9,660 nucleotides of DNA, taken from assembly GCA_002501065.1 (NCBI GenBank), contig DLRK01000117.1:1-9660 (forward strand), written 5' to 3'. Of this stretch, positions 1 to 6,139 are shown piece after piece. This DNA is from Akkermansiaceae bacterium UBA7890. GTDB lineage: Bacteria; Verrucomicrobiota; Verrucomicrobiia; Verrucomicrobiales; Akkermansiaceae. A model generated the notes under the pieces. That model ran no database searches. It was given only the letters and a program-made list of their open reading frames with translations, and was not told the origin of the DNA. The stretch's first letter is position 1; every line of letters starts with the position of its first letter. The position numbers and the translations under genes were made by a program.

Positions 1-42
1 ACCTGCGCCCACCCCGGAACCTGCGCCCGCCCCGGAACCTGC
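1..42 (+). repeat. 18-bp tandem repeat encoding Pro-Ala-Pro-x-Pro-Glu units
   Basis: Two 18-bp units (1-18 and 19-36) differ at a single base, and a third unit starts at 37 before diverging. They encode PAPTPE and PAPAPE in the linker of the GldG-like protein. The 18-bp period keeps the frame, so copy number can change without breaking the gene. The array may continue to the left of the window. Confidence 0.75.
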
Positions 43-838
43 CTCAGAGCCTGAGGGCTGTGCCCAAACCGAAGGGGAGGCTCCCTCCCCGGAGACCAAC
101 CCGGAGAAAGAGACCTCCGCTCCTCCTCCGGACACTCCGGAACCTGCTCCGGTTGAGGAACAACCAGCGCCAGCCGCCAATCCTGAGCCCGAGGTGAACG
201 CAGAAGCGACCCCTGAGGCCTCCCCGGACGCGGAGGAAGAAGAGACCCAACCATCCGAGGAAGAGAACCACCATCAACTTGAGGGCACGGAGGAAGGGAT
301 GATGGCCATCATCTCCGACGTCGACATGCTGTTCGACTTCTTCATGGGCGATGCCGAGCGGGGAGCCGCGCGTGACAACAACAATGTCGACTTCATCATG
401 AACCTGGTCGAAAACCTCGCCGGAGATCAGGACCTCCTGAACATCCGCGGCCGCGATTCCACCAGTCGCAGCTTTACCGTGATCAACGACATCCGCGAAA
501 AAGCCGCCGAGCGGGCCGCGGCCCCCCGGCAGAAAATCCAGGAAGCCATTGAAGAAGCCCGCAAAACCCTGGAAGAGGGACAGGAGGGCCGGGATATCGG
601 TGGCGGCCTCATGGTCATCGGCCAGAGCGAAGAGAGCATCGAGAAGACCCAGGAGATCGAGACGAAGATCCGCGACCTCCAGCGCGAGGAAAACAAGATC
701 AGCCGCCAACAGCGCGCCGAAATCCAGGCCGCCATCAATAGCTACGAATGGACCAACATGCTACTCACTCCCACCCTCGTCATCATCATCGGACTTTTAG
801 TCGGCATCACCCGTAAATTCAAAACGGCAGCGAAATGA
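1..838 (+). CDS. GldG-family ABC-transport auxiliary protein, C-terminal part (5' end outside window)
   Basis: The reading frame is open from base 2 to the TGA at 836-838 and clearly begins before the window, so the internal GTG at 194 is not a credible start. The first ~97 visible residues are a Pro/Glu/Ala-rich acidic tract. Next comes a hydrophobic strand ending in SDVDMLFD (about residues 100-112), then NNVDFIMNLVENLAGDQDLL and IRGR, a hallmark of GldG / ABC_transp_aux proteins. A charged, probably coiled-coil helix (about residues 165-245) and one C-terminal membrane helix (about 253-271) with a basic tail follow. Family members are membrane-anchored, mostly periplasmic partners of an ABC transporter linked to gliding motility in Bacteroidetes; elsewhere the substrate is unknown. 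Its ATG-A overlap with the DUF4340 gene fits the usual cluster order, with ATPase and permease expected just upstream, off the window. The family call is firm from the C-terminal motifs; the substrate cannot be told. Confidence 0.85.
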   Translation, partial: PAPTPEPAPAPEPASEPEGCAQTEGEAPSPETNPEKETSAPPPDTPEPAPVEEQPAPAANPEPEVNAEATPEASPDAEEEETQPSEEENHHQLEGTEEGMMAIISDVDMLFDFFMGDAERGAARDNNNVDFIMNLVENLAGDQDLLNIRGRDSTSRSFTVINDIREKAAERAAAPRQKIQEAIEEARKTLEEGQEGRDIGGGLMVIGQSEESIEKTQEIETKIRDLQREENKISRQQRAEIQAAINSYEWTNMLLTPTLVIIIGLLVGITRKFKTAAK

Positions 839-2238
839 AGAACACACGCCTTCTTTTTCTGATCGGAGTCACCGCCATCAGCGCGATCATGGCCACGGTC
901 ATGCTTCTCAACACACCCGAGCGGTTCAGTCCTGACAATGAACAGATCGGGGAATATCTCGTAAAGTCCTTCAGCGAGGACGCGGTGGAGGAAATCCGGA
1001 TCAAGGACTCCGATAATGAAGTAATCCTCAAGAAGAAGGGGATCGACTGGGTCGTGGCCAATCGCCAGGACTATCCCATCGACAACCCCAACGAGGTTCA
1101 GCAACTTCTCAAGTCCCTCGTCCAGTTCAAGATCGGCCTGGAGGTTCGTGCCGAAGCAAAGCACTACGGCCAGATCGGCCTCCTCGCTCCCGAGGACAAG
1201 GAGCAGGCGGAAGCCTATCAGGAGGAACGGAAAAAGGCGGGCGAAGACAACCCCAGAGATCCCCGGGGACTCCAGATCTCCGTGACCGGGAGCGGCCAAA
1301 ACAAACTGGTGGACGTCATCCTGGGAGAAGAATTCGGGGAGGTGGCCTCCCGGGCCCCGCGGGGATTCGTAGTGCGCAGTTCCGCGCAACACCCTGGCAT
1401 CTGGAAGGCCCTTGGAACCCTCAACCGCTCAACCGGCGAGGCAGAGTCCAAGAGCACGGACAAGCGTCGCGGACAACTCTCCAGTCCCGCCTCCTGGCTG
1501 TCCTACAAGTTCATCGAGGTGGAGAAGATCAAGAGCATTTCCCTCAGTGCTCCCAGCGACAAGGAGTTCAAGGGCTGGACAGCCACCCGGGCCGATGAGA
1601 ATGGCGACTTCTCCACCGGTGGCCTCAAGGAGGACGAGGAGATGGACACCGCCGGAACGGGTCCCTTCAAGTCTCTCTTCAACAAGCTCCGTTTCGAGGA
1701 TGTCCTTGATCCGGAGGAAGCTGAGCAGAAGAAGGACTCCTCCAAGTCCCGCACGGCGGTCATCACCACCTTCGACGGGTTCACCTACACCTTCGAGTTT
1801 GCGCCCGTGAAGGAGGAAAAGGCCGGGGACGACGATGGTGCCCCTCCGCCCCCCTCCTCCAATTATATCGGAACCGTAAAAGTCGAGGCCAACCTCCTCA
1901 AGGAGAGACCCAAGAAGGAAGGCGAGACCCCTGAGGACGCTGAAAACGCCGAGAAACTCTTCAAGGCCAGTCAGGAGAACCTGGAGTATAAGCTCGAACT
2001 GGAACAGGTGTTCTCCACCCGTGTTTATGAGTTCGCTAATTTTGCCATCAGCAGCTTGAATAAGGGGCGGGACGAGATCGTAAAGAAGAAGGAGGACCCC
2101 AAGGAAAATGCGGACGCAAACGCAGCCGGCACCAACCCCTCAGCTACTGCGGTCTCTCCGCCGGTCGCGATCCCTCCGCGCCCCAGTGCCACCACTCCCC
2201 CCATCCCGGTTCCTCCGCCCAAGGAAGGGAATGAGTAA
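835..2238 (+). CDS. DUF4340 domain-containing membrane-anchored protein
   Basis: This 467-residue protein starts at an ATG whose last bases form the stop of the preceding gene (ATGA), so the two are translationally coupled. It has an N-terminal membrane helix (about residues 4-25) with Lys/Arg before it, so the rest is probably outside the cytoplasm. Residues ~50-115 show the DUF4340 pattern: a strand pair ending in an aromatic (IDWVV), then 'YPIDNPNEVQQLLKSL'. The middle is acidic and Lys/Glu-rich, and the last ~40 residues are a Pro-rich tail. DUF4340 proteins commonly sit after GldG-like proteins in ABC transporter clusters; their biochemical function is not known. No Shine-Dalgarno sequence precedes the start, consistent with coupling. 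The domain and context call is good; no specific function is claimed. Confidence 0.88.
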   Translation: MKNTRLLFLIGVTAISAIMATVMLLNTPERFSPDNEQIGEYLVKSFSEDAVEEIRIKDSDNEVILKKKGIDWVVANRQDYPIDNPNEVQQLLKSLVQFKIGLEVRAEAKHYGQIGLLAPEDKEQAEAYQEERKKAGEDNPRDPRGLQISVTGSGQNKLVDVILGEEFGEVASRAPRGFVVRSSAQHPGIWKALGTLNRSTGEAESKSTDKRRGQLSSPASWLSYKFIEVEKIKSISLSAPSDKEFKGWTATRADENGDFSTGGLKEDEEMDTAGTGPFKSLFNKLRFEDVLDPEEAEQKKDSSKSRTAVITTFDGFTYTFEFAPVKEEKAGDDDGAPPPPSSNYIGTVKVEANLLKERPKKEGETPEDAENAEKLFKASQENLEYKLELEQVFSTRVYEFANFAISSLNKGRDEIVKKKEDPKENADANAAGTNPSATAVSPPVAIPPRPSATTPPIPVPPPKEGNE

Positions 2239-2276
2239 TAACGGCAGGGAGCACACGCCCCCAGCCAACCCCTTTC

Positions 2277-2294
2277 CGATTTGTTCACAAATCG
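2277..2294. promoter_or_regulatory. 18-bp dyad upstream of the sdh operon, candidate operator
   Basis: CGATTTGTTCACAAATCG has two perfect 8-base arms around a 2-base centre (TC). It lies 82 bases before the sdhC start and 38 bases after the DUF4340 stop. As DNA it has the size and symmetry of a dimeric regulator site; the TTCACAA it contains equals one half-site of the Rex consensus, but a full Rex site would have two half-sites separated by a short spacer, which is not present. As RNA it could fold into a 7-bp stem with a TTCA loop and act at the 3' end of the upstream operon. No T-run follows, so a classic terminator is unlikely. Confidence 0.5.
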
Positions 2295-2315
2295 CTGGAA
2301 CGAGTCGATCGCCCC

Positions 2316-2343
2316 TTGCCAATTGGAAGGGCCTTCCTAGTTT
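2316..2343 (+). promoter_or_regulatory. Weak sigma-70-like promoter candidate for sdhCAB
   Basis: TTGCCA (2316-2321, five of six matches to the -35 consensus) is followed after 16 bases by TAGTTT (2338-2343, three of six to the -10 consensus). This would start the transcript near 2350, leaving a short leader before the sdhC ATG. The -10 match is poor and a GC-rich phylum's promoters may differ, so this is only a candidate. Confidence 0.2.
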
Positions 2344-2346
2344 GGC
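2318..2346 (+). other. Inverted repeat / hairpin in the sdhC leader
   Basis: GCCAA (2318-2322) pairs with TTGGC (2342-2346), and inside it GGAAG (2325-2329) pairs with CTTCC (2333-2337) around a 3-base loop, with a 2 by 4 internal loop. It overlaps the weak promoter candidate, so whether it acts as DNA or RNA depends on where transcription starts. Confidence 0.4.
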
Positions 2347-2353
2347 GAAGCAA

Positions 2354-2367
2354 TCCCTTGAAGGGAG
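2354..2367 (+). promoter_or_regulatory. sdhC ribosome binding site inside a palindrome
   Basis: AAGGGAG (2361-2367) stands 9 bases before the sdhC ATG and is the best Shine-Dalgarno match of any gene start in the window. It is the right arm of the palindrome TCCCTTGAAGGGA (2354-2366). A TCCCT/AGGGA stem with a TTGAA-centred 3-base loop would cover the ribosome site, which could lower or regulate translation of sdhC. Confidence 0.55.
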
Positions 2368-2376
2368 CGCCGACGT

Positions 2377-3093
2377 ATGAACGCCCTCGCCTGCATGATT
2401 GGATCCTTCTGGGACTCTTCCATCGGCAAGAAGATTCTCGTCGCTCTCACGGGCATTGCCCTGCTCCTCTTTCTTTCCGGTCACCTGGCCGGAAATCTTC
2501 TCCTCTTCATGGGAAAGGACGCCATCAATGAGTATGCTCTCTGGCTCCATGAACTCGCCCACGGGGCGGCCATCTGGGTCGCCCGCATCGGGGTGCTGAC
2601 GGCCCTCATCGTCCACGTGCATCTCACCATCCAGTTGAGCATCCGCAATAAGGCGATCCGCCCGAATTACTCCCATCCCGGCACCGTTCAGGCCAGTCGG
2701 TCATCCCGCATGATGATCTGGAGCGGCCTCACCATCCTGGCCTTTGTCCTCTACCATATAAGCCACTTCACTCTCCGGATCGGAAACGACTACAACGGCG
2801 GCACCTATCAGACCTCGTTGCCGGGCCACGAGGACAAGGTCCTCAACGTCTACCAGATGATGATCGACGGATTCTCTCATCCGGCGAACGCCCTGTTCTA
2901 CATCATCGCCATGACCCTCCTGTGTTCACACCTTTCGCACGGTTTTGCCTCCGTGTTCCAGACCCTCGGACTCCGCTCAGCAAAGAACGGAACCCTCATC
3001 AAACAGATCGGGAGGGCTTACGCTCTTCTCATCTGGATCGGCTTCCTCTCCATTCCGGGTGCCATTCTCTTCTTCGGATACGGCCGCCCCTGA
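2377..3093 (+). CDS. sdhC: Succinate dehydrogenase cytochrome b subunit (type B, b558 family)
   Basis: This 238-residue membrane anchor carries two b haems and passes electrons between the iron-sulfur subunit and the quinone pool, normally menaquinone in this enzyme type. About five hydrophobic segments are visible (roughly residues 19-46, 66-88, 111-130, 170-190 and 212-234). Candidate haem-ligand histidines lie in the expected places: H36 in SGHLAGN, H80/H82 in HVH, H127/H130 in YHISH, and H185/H188 in CSHLSHGF. The 'HLSHGFASVFQTLGL' stretch is typical of the single-anchor type found in Bacteroidetes and relatives. The start is supported by AAGGGAG 9 bases upstream. It is first in sdhCAB, 44 bases before sdhA. 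No sdhD exists, as expected for type B. Whether the enzyme oxidises succinate or reduces fumarate in the cell cannot be told from sequence. Confidence 0.96.
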   Translation: MNALACMIGSFWDSSIGKKILVALTGIALLLFLSGHLAGNLLLFMGKDAINEYALWLHELAHGAAIWVARIGVLTALIVHVHLTIQLSIRNKAIRPNYSHPGTVQASRSSRMMIWSGLTILAFVLYHISHFTLRIGNDYNGGTYQTSLPGHEDKVLNVYQMMIDGFSHPANALFYIIAMTLLCSHLSHGFASVFQTLGLRSAKNGTLIKQIGRAYALLIWIGFLSIPGAILFFGYGRP

Positions 3094-3137
3094 GAATCCG
3101 CCCAACCCACCAGATGCTTCTTACCAGCTAACAGGAA

Positions 3138-5114
3138 ATGCCACTCTCCCTCCACAGTGCCGTACCCTCCGGTCCTATCGACCAGAAATGGACCCGGCAC
3201 AAGATGGACTCCCGGCTCATCAATCCGGTCAACAAGCGCAAGTACTCCGTTATCGTTGTGGGAAGCGGACTGGCCGGAGGAGCAGCAGCAGCCACCCTCT
3301 CGGAACTGGGCTACCGGGTGAAATGCTTCTGCTACCAGGACAGCCCGAGGCGGGCACACTCCATTGCCGCTCAGGGGGGCATCAATGCCGCCAAGAATTA
3401 CCAGAATGACGGCGACTCCGTCTCGCGACTCTTCTACGACACCATGAAGGGCGGCGACTTCCGGTCCCGGGAGGCCAATGTTCACCGACTCGCCGAGGTT
3501 TCACTCAACATCATCGATCAATGTGTAGCCCAGGGCGTTCCCTTTGCCCGGGAATACGGGGGACTCCTCGACAACCGCTCCTTCGGCGGAACCCAGGTCA
3601 AACGCACCTTCTACGCGCGTGGACAGACGGGACAGCAACTCCTGCTCGGTTCCTACCAGGCCCTGTCCAAGGAGATTTCCCGCGGTGGCGTGGAGATGTT
3701 CTCGCGCACCGAGATGCTCGACCTCGTGGTGGTTGACGGTCACGCCAAGGGTATCATCGTTCGGGACATGGTGAGCGGCAAAATCAGCGCACATGCTGCA
3801 GATGCCGTGGTTCTCGCCACCGGGGGATACGGCAATGTCTTCTACCTCTCAACCAACGCCAAGGGCTGCAATGTGATGGCTGCTTACCGCGCTCACAAGC
3901 GTGGTGCCGCCTTCGCCAATCCCTGCTACACCCAGATCCATCCCACCTGCATCCCGGTCAGTGGTGACTATCAGTCCAAGCTCACCCTGATGTCGGAGTC
4001 GCTTCGCAACGACGGTCGCATCTGGGTCCCCGGGAGCATCTCGATCGCCGAAAAGATCCGCTGCGGGGACCTGCGCCCCGGCGACGTTCAGGAGGAGGAC
4101 CGGGACTACTATCTAGAGCGCAAGTACCCGTCCTTCGGCAACCTGTCACCAAGAGATATCGCGTCCCGCTCCGCCAAGGAAGTGTGCGACGAGGGGCGGG
4201 GGGTGGCGCCCACCGGCCTGGGAGTCTTCCTCGACTTCCGCGACGCCATCCAGCGGGATGGCCACGATTCCATTTCTGCCCGCTACGGCAACCTCTTCGA
4301 AATGTATGAGAAGATCAAGGGGGAGGATCCCTACCTCACGCCGATGCAGATCTTCCCTGCCGTGCACTACACCATGGGAGGGCTCTGGGTTGACTACAAC
4401 CTGATGTCCAATCTTCCCGGACTCCACGTGGCTGGTGAGGCCAATTTTTCCGACCACGGGGCCAACCGTCTCGGTGCATCCGCGCTCATGCAGGGACTGG
4501 CCGATGGATACTTTGTGCTCCCTTCCACCATCGCGAATTATCTCGCTGACCAGCAACCAGGCGCGGTGACCGAGTCCCACCCTGAGTTCAAGCACTGTCT
4601 CGAGGAAGTGACCGGGAGGGTGGACACCCTGCTCGAAATCCGCGGGAAGCGAAGCGTGGACAGCTTCCACCGTGAACTCGGCCTTCTCATCTGGGACAAG
4701 TGCGGAATGGCGCGCTCCCGCGACGGGCTCGAGAACGCCCTTGAACGCATCCCGGAGATTCGCGACGAATTCTGGAGTAATGTGCGCATCCCGGGCAGCG
4801 GCGAGCAACTTAACCAGGAACTCGAGAAGGCCGGAAGGGTCGCCGACTTCCTTGAGTTTGCCGAACTTCTCTGCCATGACGCTCTCGACCGGGAGGAGTC
4901 CTGCGGCGGACACTTCCGGGTTGAGCACCAGTTCACCGAGGACGATGCGGAAGTGCGGGATCGGCGCACTCAGCCGGGGGAAGCAAAACGCAACGACCAG
5001 GAATTCTGCCACGTCAGCGCATGGGAATTTGCCGGAGTGGGCACCAGACCCAAACTCACCAGAGAACCGCTTGAGTTCGAGAACGTAGAACTTACCATAC
5101 GGAGCTATAAATAA
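3138..5114 (+). CDS. sdhA: Succinate dehydrogenase / fumarate reductase flavoprotein subunit
   Basis: The 658-residue flavoprotein interconverts succinate and fumarate on the cytoplasmic face. The dinucleotide-binding motif is VVGSGLAGGAAA (residues 40-51). H74 in RRAHSIAAQGG is the expected covalent FAD attachment residue. Substrate and catalytic residues by family alignment are H268 (QIHPT), R290 (ESLRNDGR), H410 (AVHYTMGG) and R444 (GANRLGAS). Residues YYLERKYPSFGNLSPRD are typical of the Bacteroidetes-like type B enzyme. The ATG at 3138 was chosen because the stretch before the FAD motif (SGPIDQKW, residues 11-18, and NPVNKRK, residues 29-35) is conserved in this group; the AGGAA at 3133-3137 touches the start codon and is too close to be an ideal ribosome site. 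All key residues appear intact and the length is normal (family ~640-660). Confidence 0.98.
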   Translation: MPLSLHSAVPSGPIDQKWTRHKMDSRLINPVNKRKYSVIVVGSGLAGGAAAATLSELGYRVKCFCYQDSPRRAHSIAAQGGINAAKNYQNDGDSVSRLFYDTMKGGDFRSREANVHRLAEVSLNIIDQCVAQGVPFAREYGGLLDNRSFGGTQVKRTFYARGQTGQQLLLGSYQALSKEISRGGVEMFSRTEMLDLVVVDGHAKGIIVRDMVSGKISAHAADAVVLATGGYGNVFYLSTNAKGCNVMAAYRAHKRGAAFANPCYTQIHPTCIPVSGDYQSKLTLMSESLRNDGRIWVPGSISIAEKIRCGDLRPGDVQEEDRDYYLERKYPSFGNLSPRDIASRSAKEVCDEGRGVAPTGLGVFLDFRDAIQRDGHDSISARYGNLFEMYEKIKGEDPYLTPMQIFPAVHYTMGGLWVDYNLMSNLPGLHVAGEANFSDHGANRLGASALMQGLADGYFVLPSTIANYLADQQPGAVTESHPEFKHCLEEVTGRVDTLLEIRGKRSVDSFHRELGLLIWDKCGMARSRDGLENALERIPEIRDEFWSNVRIPGSGEQLNQELEKAGRVADFLEFAELLCHDALDREESCGGHFRVEHQFTEDDAEVRDRRTQPGEAKRNDQEFCHVSAWEFAGVGTRPKLTREPLEFENVELTIRSYK

Positions 5115-5132
5115 TCACCTCTTCCCCTCACC

Positions 5133-5159
5133 GTTAAGTCTGAAGTCTTCGGCCTTAAC
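5133..5159 (+). other. Stable hairpin in the sdhA-sdhB spacer
   Basis: Bases 5133-5144 pair with 5148-5159 around a GTC loop: GTTAAG with CTTAAC, one T-C mismatch, then CTGAA with TTCGG including one G-T wobble. That is 11 pairs over a 72-base spacer that contains no gene. No T-run follows, so it is not a standard terminator. An RNA processing or stability element that sets relative SdhA and SdhB amounts is the likeliest role. Confidence 0.55.
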
Positions 5160-5160
5160 T

Positions 5161-5170
5161 CCCCATGGGG
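5161..5170. other. Perfect 10-bp palindrome just after the sdhA-sdhB hairpin
   Basis: CCCCATGGGG directly follows the larger hairpin, separated by one base, and ends 16 bases before the sdhB ATG. As RNA it would form only a short CCC/GGG stem. The GGGG run is the nearest purine-rich sequence to the sdhB start but is too far away for a normal Shine-Dalgarno. Confidence 0.35.
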
Positions 5171-5186
5171 CGTCATAACGCTCTAC

Positions 5187-5939
5187 ATGAACCTCACCCT
5201 CAAAGTCTGGCGCCAGGAAACCCGCGACTCAAAAGGTCGTATCGAAGTCTTCCCCGCGAAGGATATCCCTTCTGAAGCTTCCTTTCTCGAGATGCTGGAT
5301 ATCGTGAACGAACGCATCATCGCCGAAGGCGGGGCCCCGATCCACTTCGACCACGACTGCCGCGAGGGCATCTGCGGAATGTGCTCGCTCACCATCAATG
5401 GCATTCCCCATGGCCCGGAGAGCGCCACCACCGCCTGCCAGTTGCACATGCGCCATTTCCGAGATGGGGACACCATCTGGATTGAGCCCTTCCGGGCGAG
5501 GGCCTTCCCCGTTCTACGTGACCTCGTGGTAGACCGAACCGCCTTTGACCGCATTATCGAGGCGGGTGGATTTATCTCGGTACGCACCGGCGCAGCCCCC
5601 GACGCCAATACCACTCCTGTTCCCAAGGAAGAGGCAGACAGGGCTTTCGATTCCGCCACCTGCATCGGATGCGGTGCCTGTGTGGCCGCCTGCAAGAATT
5701 CCAGCGCCATGCTCTTTGTGAGCGCCAAGGTCTCCCATCTCAACAACCTGCCGCAGGGACGGCCCGAGAAGAACCGGCGCGCTCTCAGGATGGTCCAGGC
5801 CATGGACGAGGAAGGCTTCGGCAATTGCAGCAACCTCTACGAGTGTGAAGCCGTCTGCCCCAAGTCCATCCCCGCAGACAACATCGCCAGACTCAACCGC
5901 GATTATGCCTTGGCCGCGGCGCGAAACGCTCTGACGTAG
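5187..5939 (+). CDS. sdhB: Succinate dehydrogenase / fumarate reductase iron-sulfur subunit
   Basis: This 250-residue protein carries electrons from FAD to the haems of SdhC through three clusters, all of whose ligands are present. The [2Fe-2S] ligands are C58, C63, C66 and C84 (DCREGICGMC, then TAC). The [4Fe-4S] ligands are C159, C162, C165 and C224. The [3Fe-4S] ligands are C169, C214 and C220. The N-terminal half is the plant-ferredoxin-type domain (about 1-105) and the C-terminal half the bacterial-ferredoxin-type helical domain (about 145-245). It is the last gene of sdhCAB, 72 bases after sdhA. The ATG start fits the family's N-terminus (LTLKVWRQ); no convincing ribosome site lies 5-10 bases upstream, so translation may depend on the spacer structures or lie outside Shine-Dalgarno rules. 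Confidence 0.98.
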   Translation: MNLTLKVWRQETRDSKGRIEVFPAKDIPSEASFLEMLDIVNERIIAEGGAPIHFDHDCREGICGMCSLTINGIPHGPESATTACQLHMRHFRDGDTIWIEPFRARAFPVLRDLVVDRTAFDRIIEAGGFISVRTGAAPDANTTPVPKEEADRAFDSATCIGCGACVAACKNSSAMLFVSAKVSHLNNLPQGRPEKNRRALRMVQAMDEEGFGNCSNLYECEAVCPKSIPADNIARLNRDYALAAARNALT

Positions 5940-5956
5940 CACTTTCAACTGCTTAT

Positions 5957-5977
5957 CCGGGCAGTCATACCTGCCGG
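5957..5977 (+). other. Hairpin after sdhB
   Basis: CCGGGCAG (5957-5964) pairs with CTGCCGG (5971-5977) across a 6-base loop with one bulged G. It lies 17 bases after the sdhB stop and may take part in ending or protecting the sdh transcript. No T-run follows. Confidence 0.35.
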
Positions 5978-5978
5978 A

Positions 5979-6004
5979 TCCGGGGGGAGAGATGACGCCC
6001 CGGA
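5979..6004 (+). terminator. Candidate sdh operon 3' hairpin, no U-tract
   Basis: TCCGGGG (5979-5985) pairs perfectly with CCCCGGA (5998-6004) across a 12-base loop, one base after the preceding hairpin. Two GC-rich stems in a row after the last sdh gene suggest a transcript end or stabiliser. Without a T-run, termination would need Rho or act through the structure alone. Confidence 0.35.
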
Positions 6005-6029
6005 ACACGATACAGGTGGTGCTCCTGCT

Positions 6030-6057
6030 TTGACTGAGCTGAAAAACATCTTACCCT
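6030..6057 (+). promoter_or_regulatory. Weak promoter candidate for the efflux lipoprotein gene
   Basis: TTGACT (6030-6035, five of six) is followed after 16 bases by TACCCT (6052-6057, three of six). It sits between the sdh 3' hairpins and the GTG at 6140. The 200-base gap holds the two hairpins, this candidate and no supportable small gene. Confidence 0.22.
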
Positions 6058-6139
6058 TACCCCGATTAATACGGTCGGCTCATCACCGGAGCCCACAGAA
6101 CGCCTTGAATCCCGCCGATTCAACCCCAAGATTCCCGCC

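Noticed and set aside
1..42. CRISPR-like or minisatellite array
   Set aside because: Only two and a bit 18-bp units without spacers, in frame within a Pro-rich coding tract; it is a coding tandem repeat.
44..709. Long minus-strand open frame (221 residues) opposite the GldG-like gene
   Set aside because: It is the antisense of a GC-rich coding region, with low-complexity Leu/Gly/Arg-rich product and no recognisable motif; the plus-strand frame carries clear family motifs.
194..838. GTG at 194 as start of a separate small gene
   Set aside because: The frame is open to the left edge with the same Pro/Glu composition on both sides, so it is an internal codon of a longer gene.
742..1392. Minus-strand open frame of 216 residues opposite the DUF4340 gene
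   Set aside because: Antisense shadow; the plus strand shows a membrane helix and DUF4340 pattern and a coupled start.
4146..5012. 288-residue minus-strand open frame inside sdhA
   Set aside because: sdhA is intact with all catalytic residues; the antisense frame is a codon-bias artefact.
5187..5939. Possible missing cluster ligand in SdhB
   Set aside because: On counting, all eleven cysteine ligands of the three clusters are present at the expected spacing.
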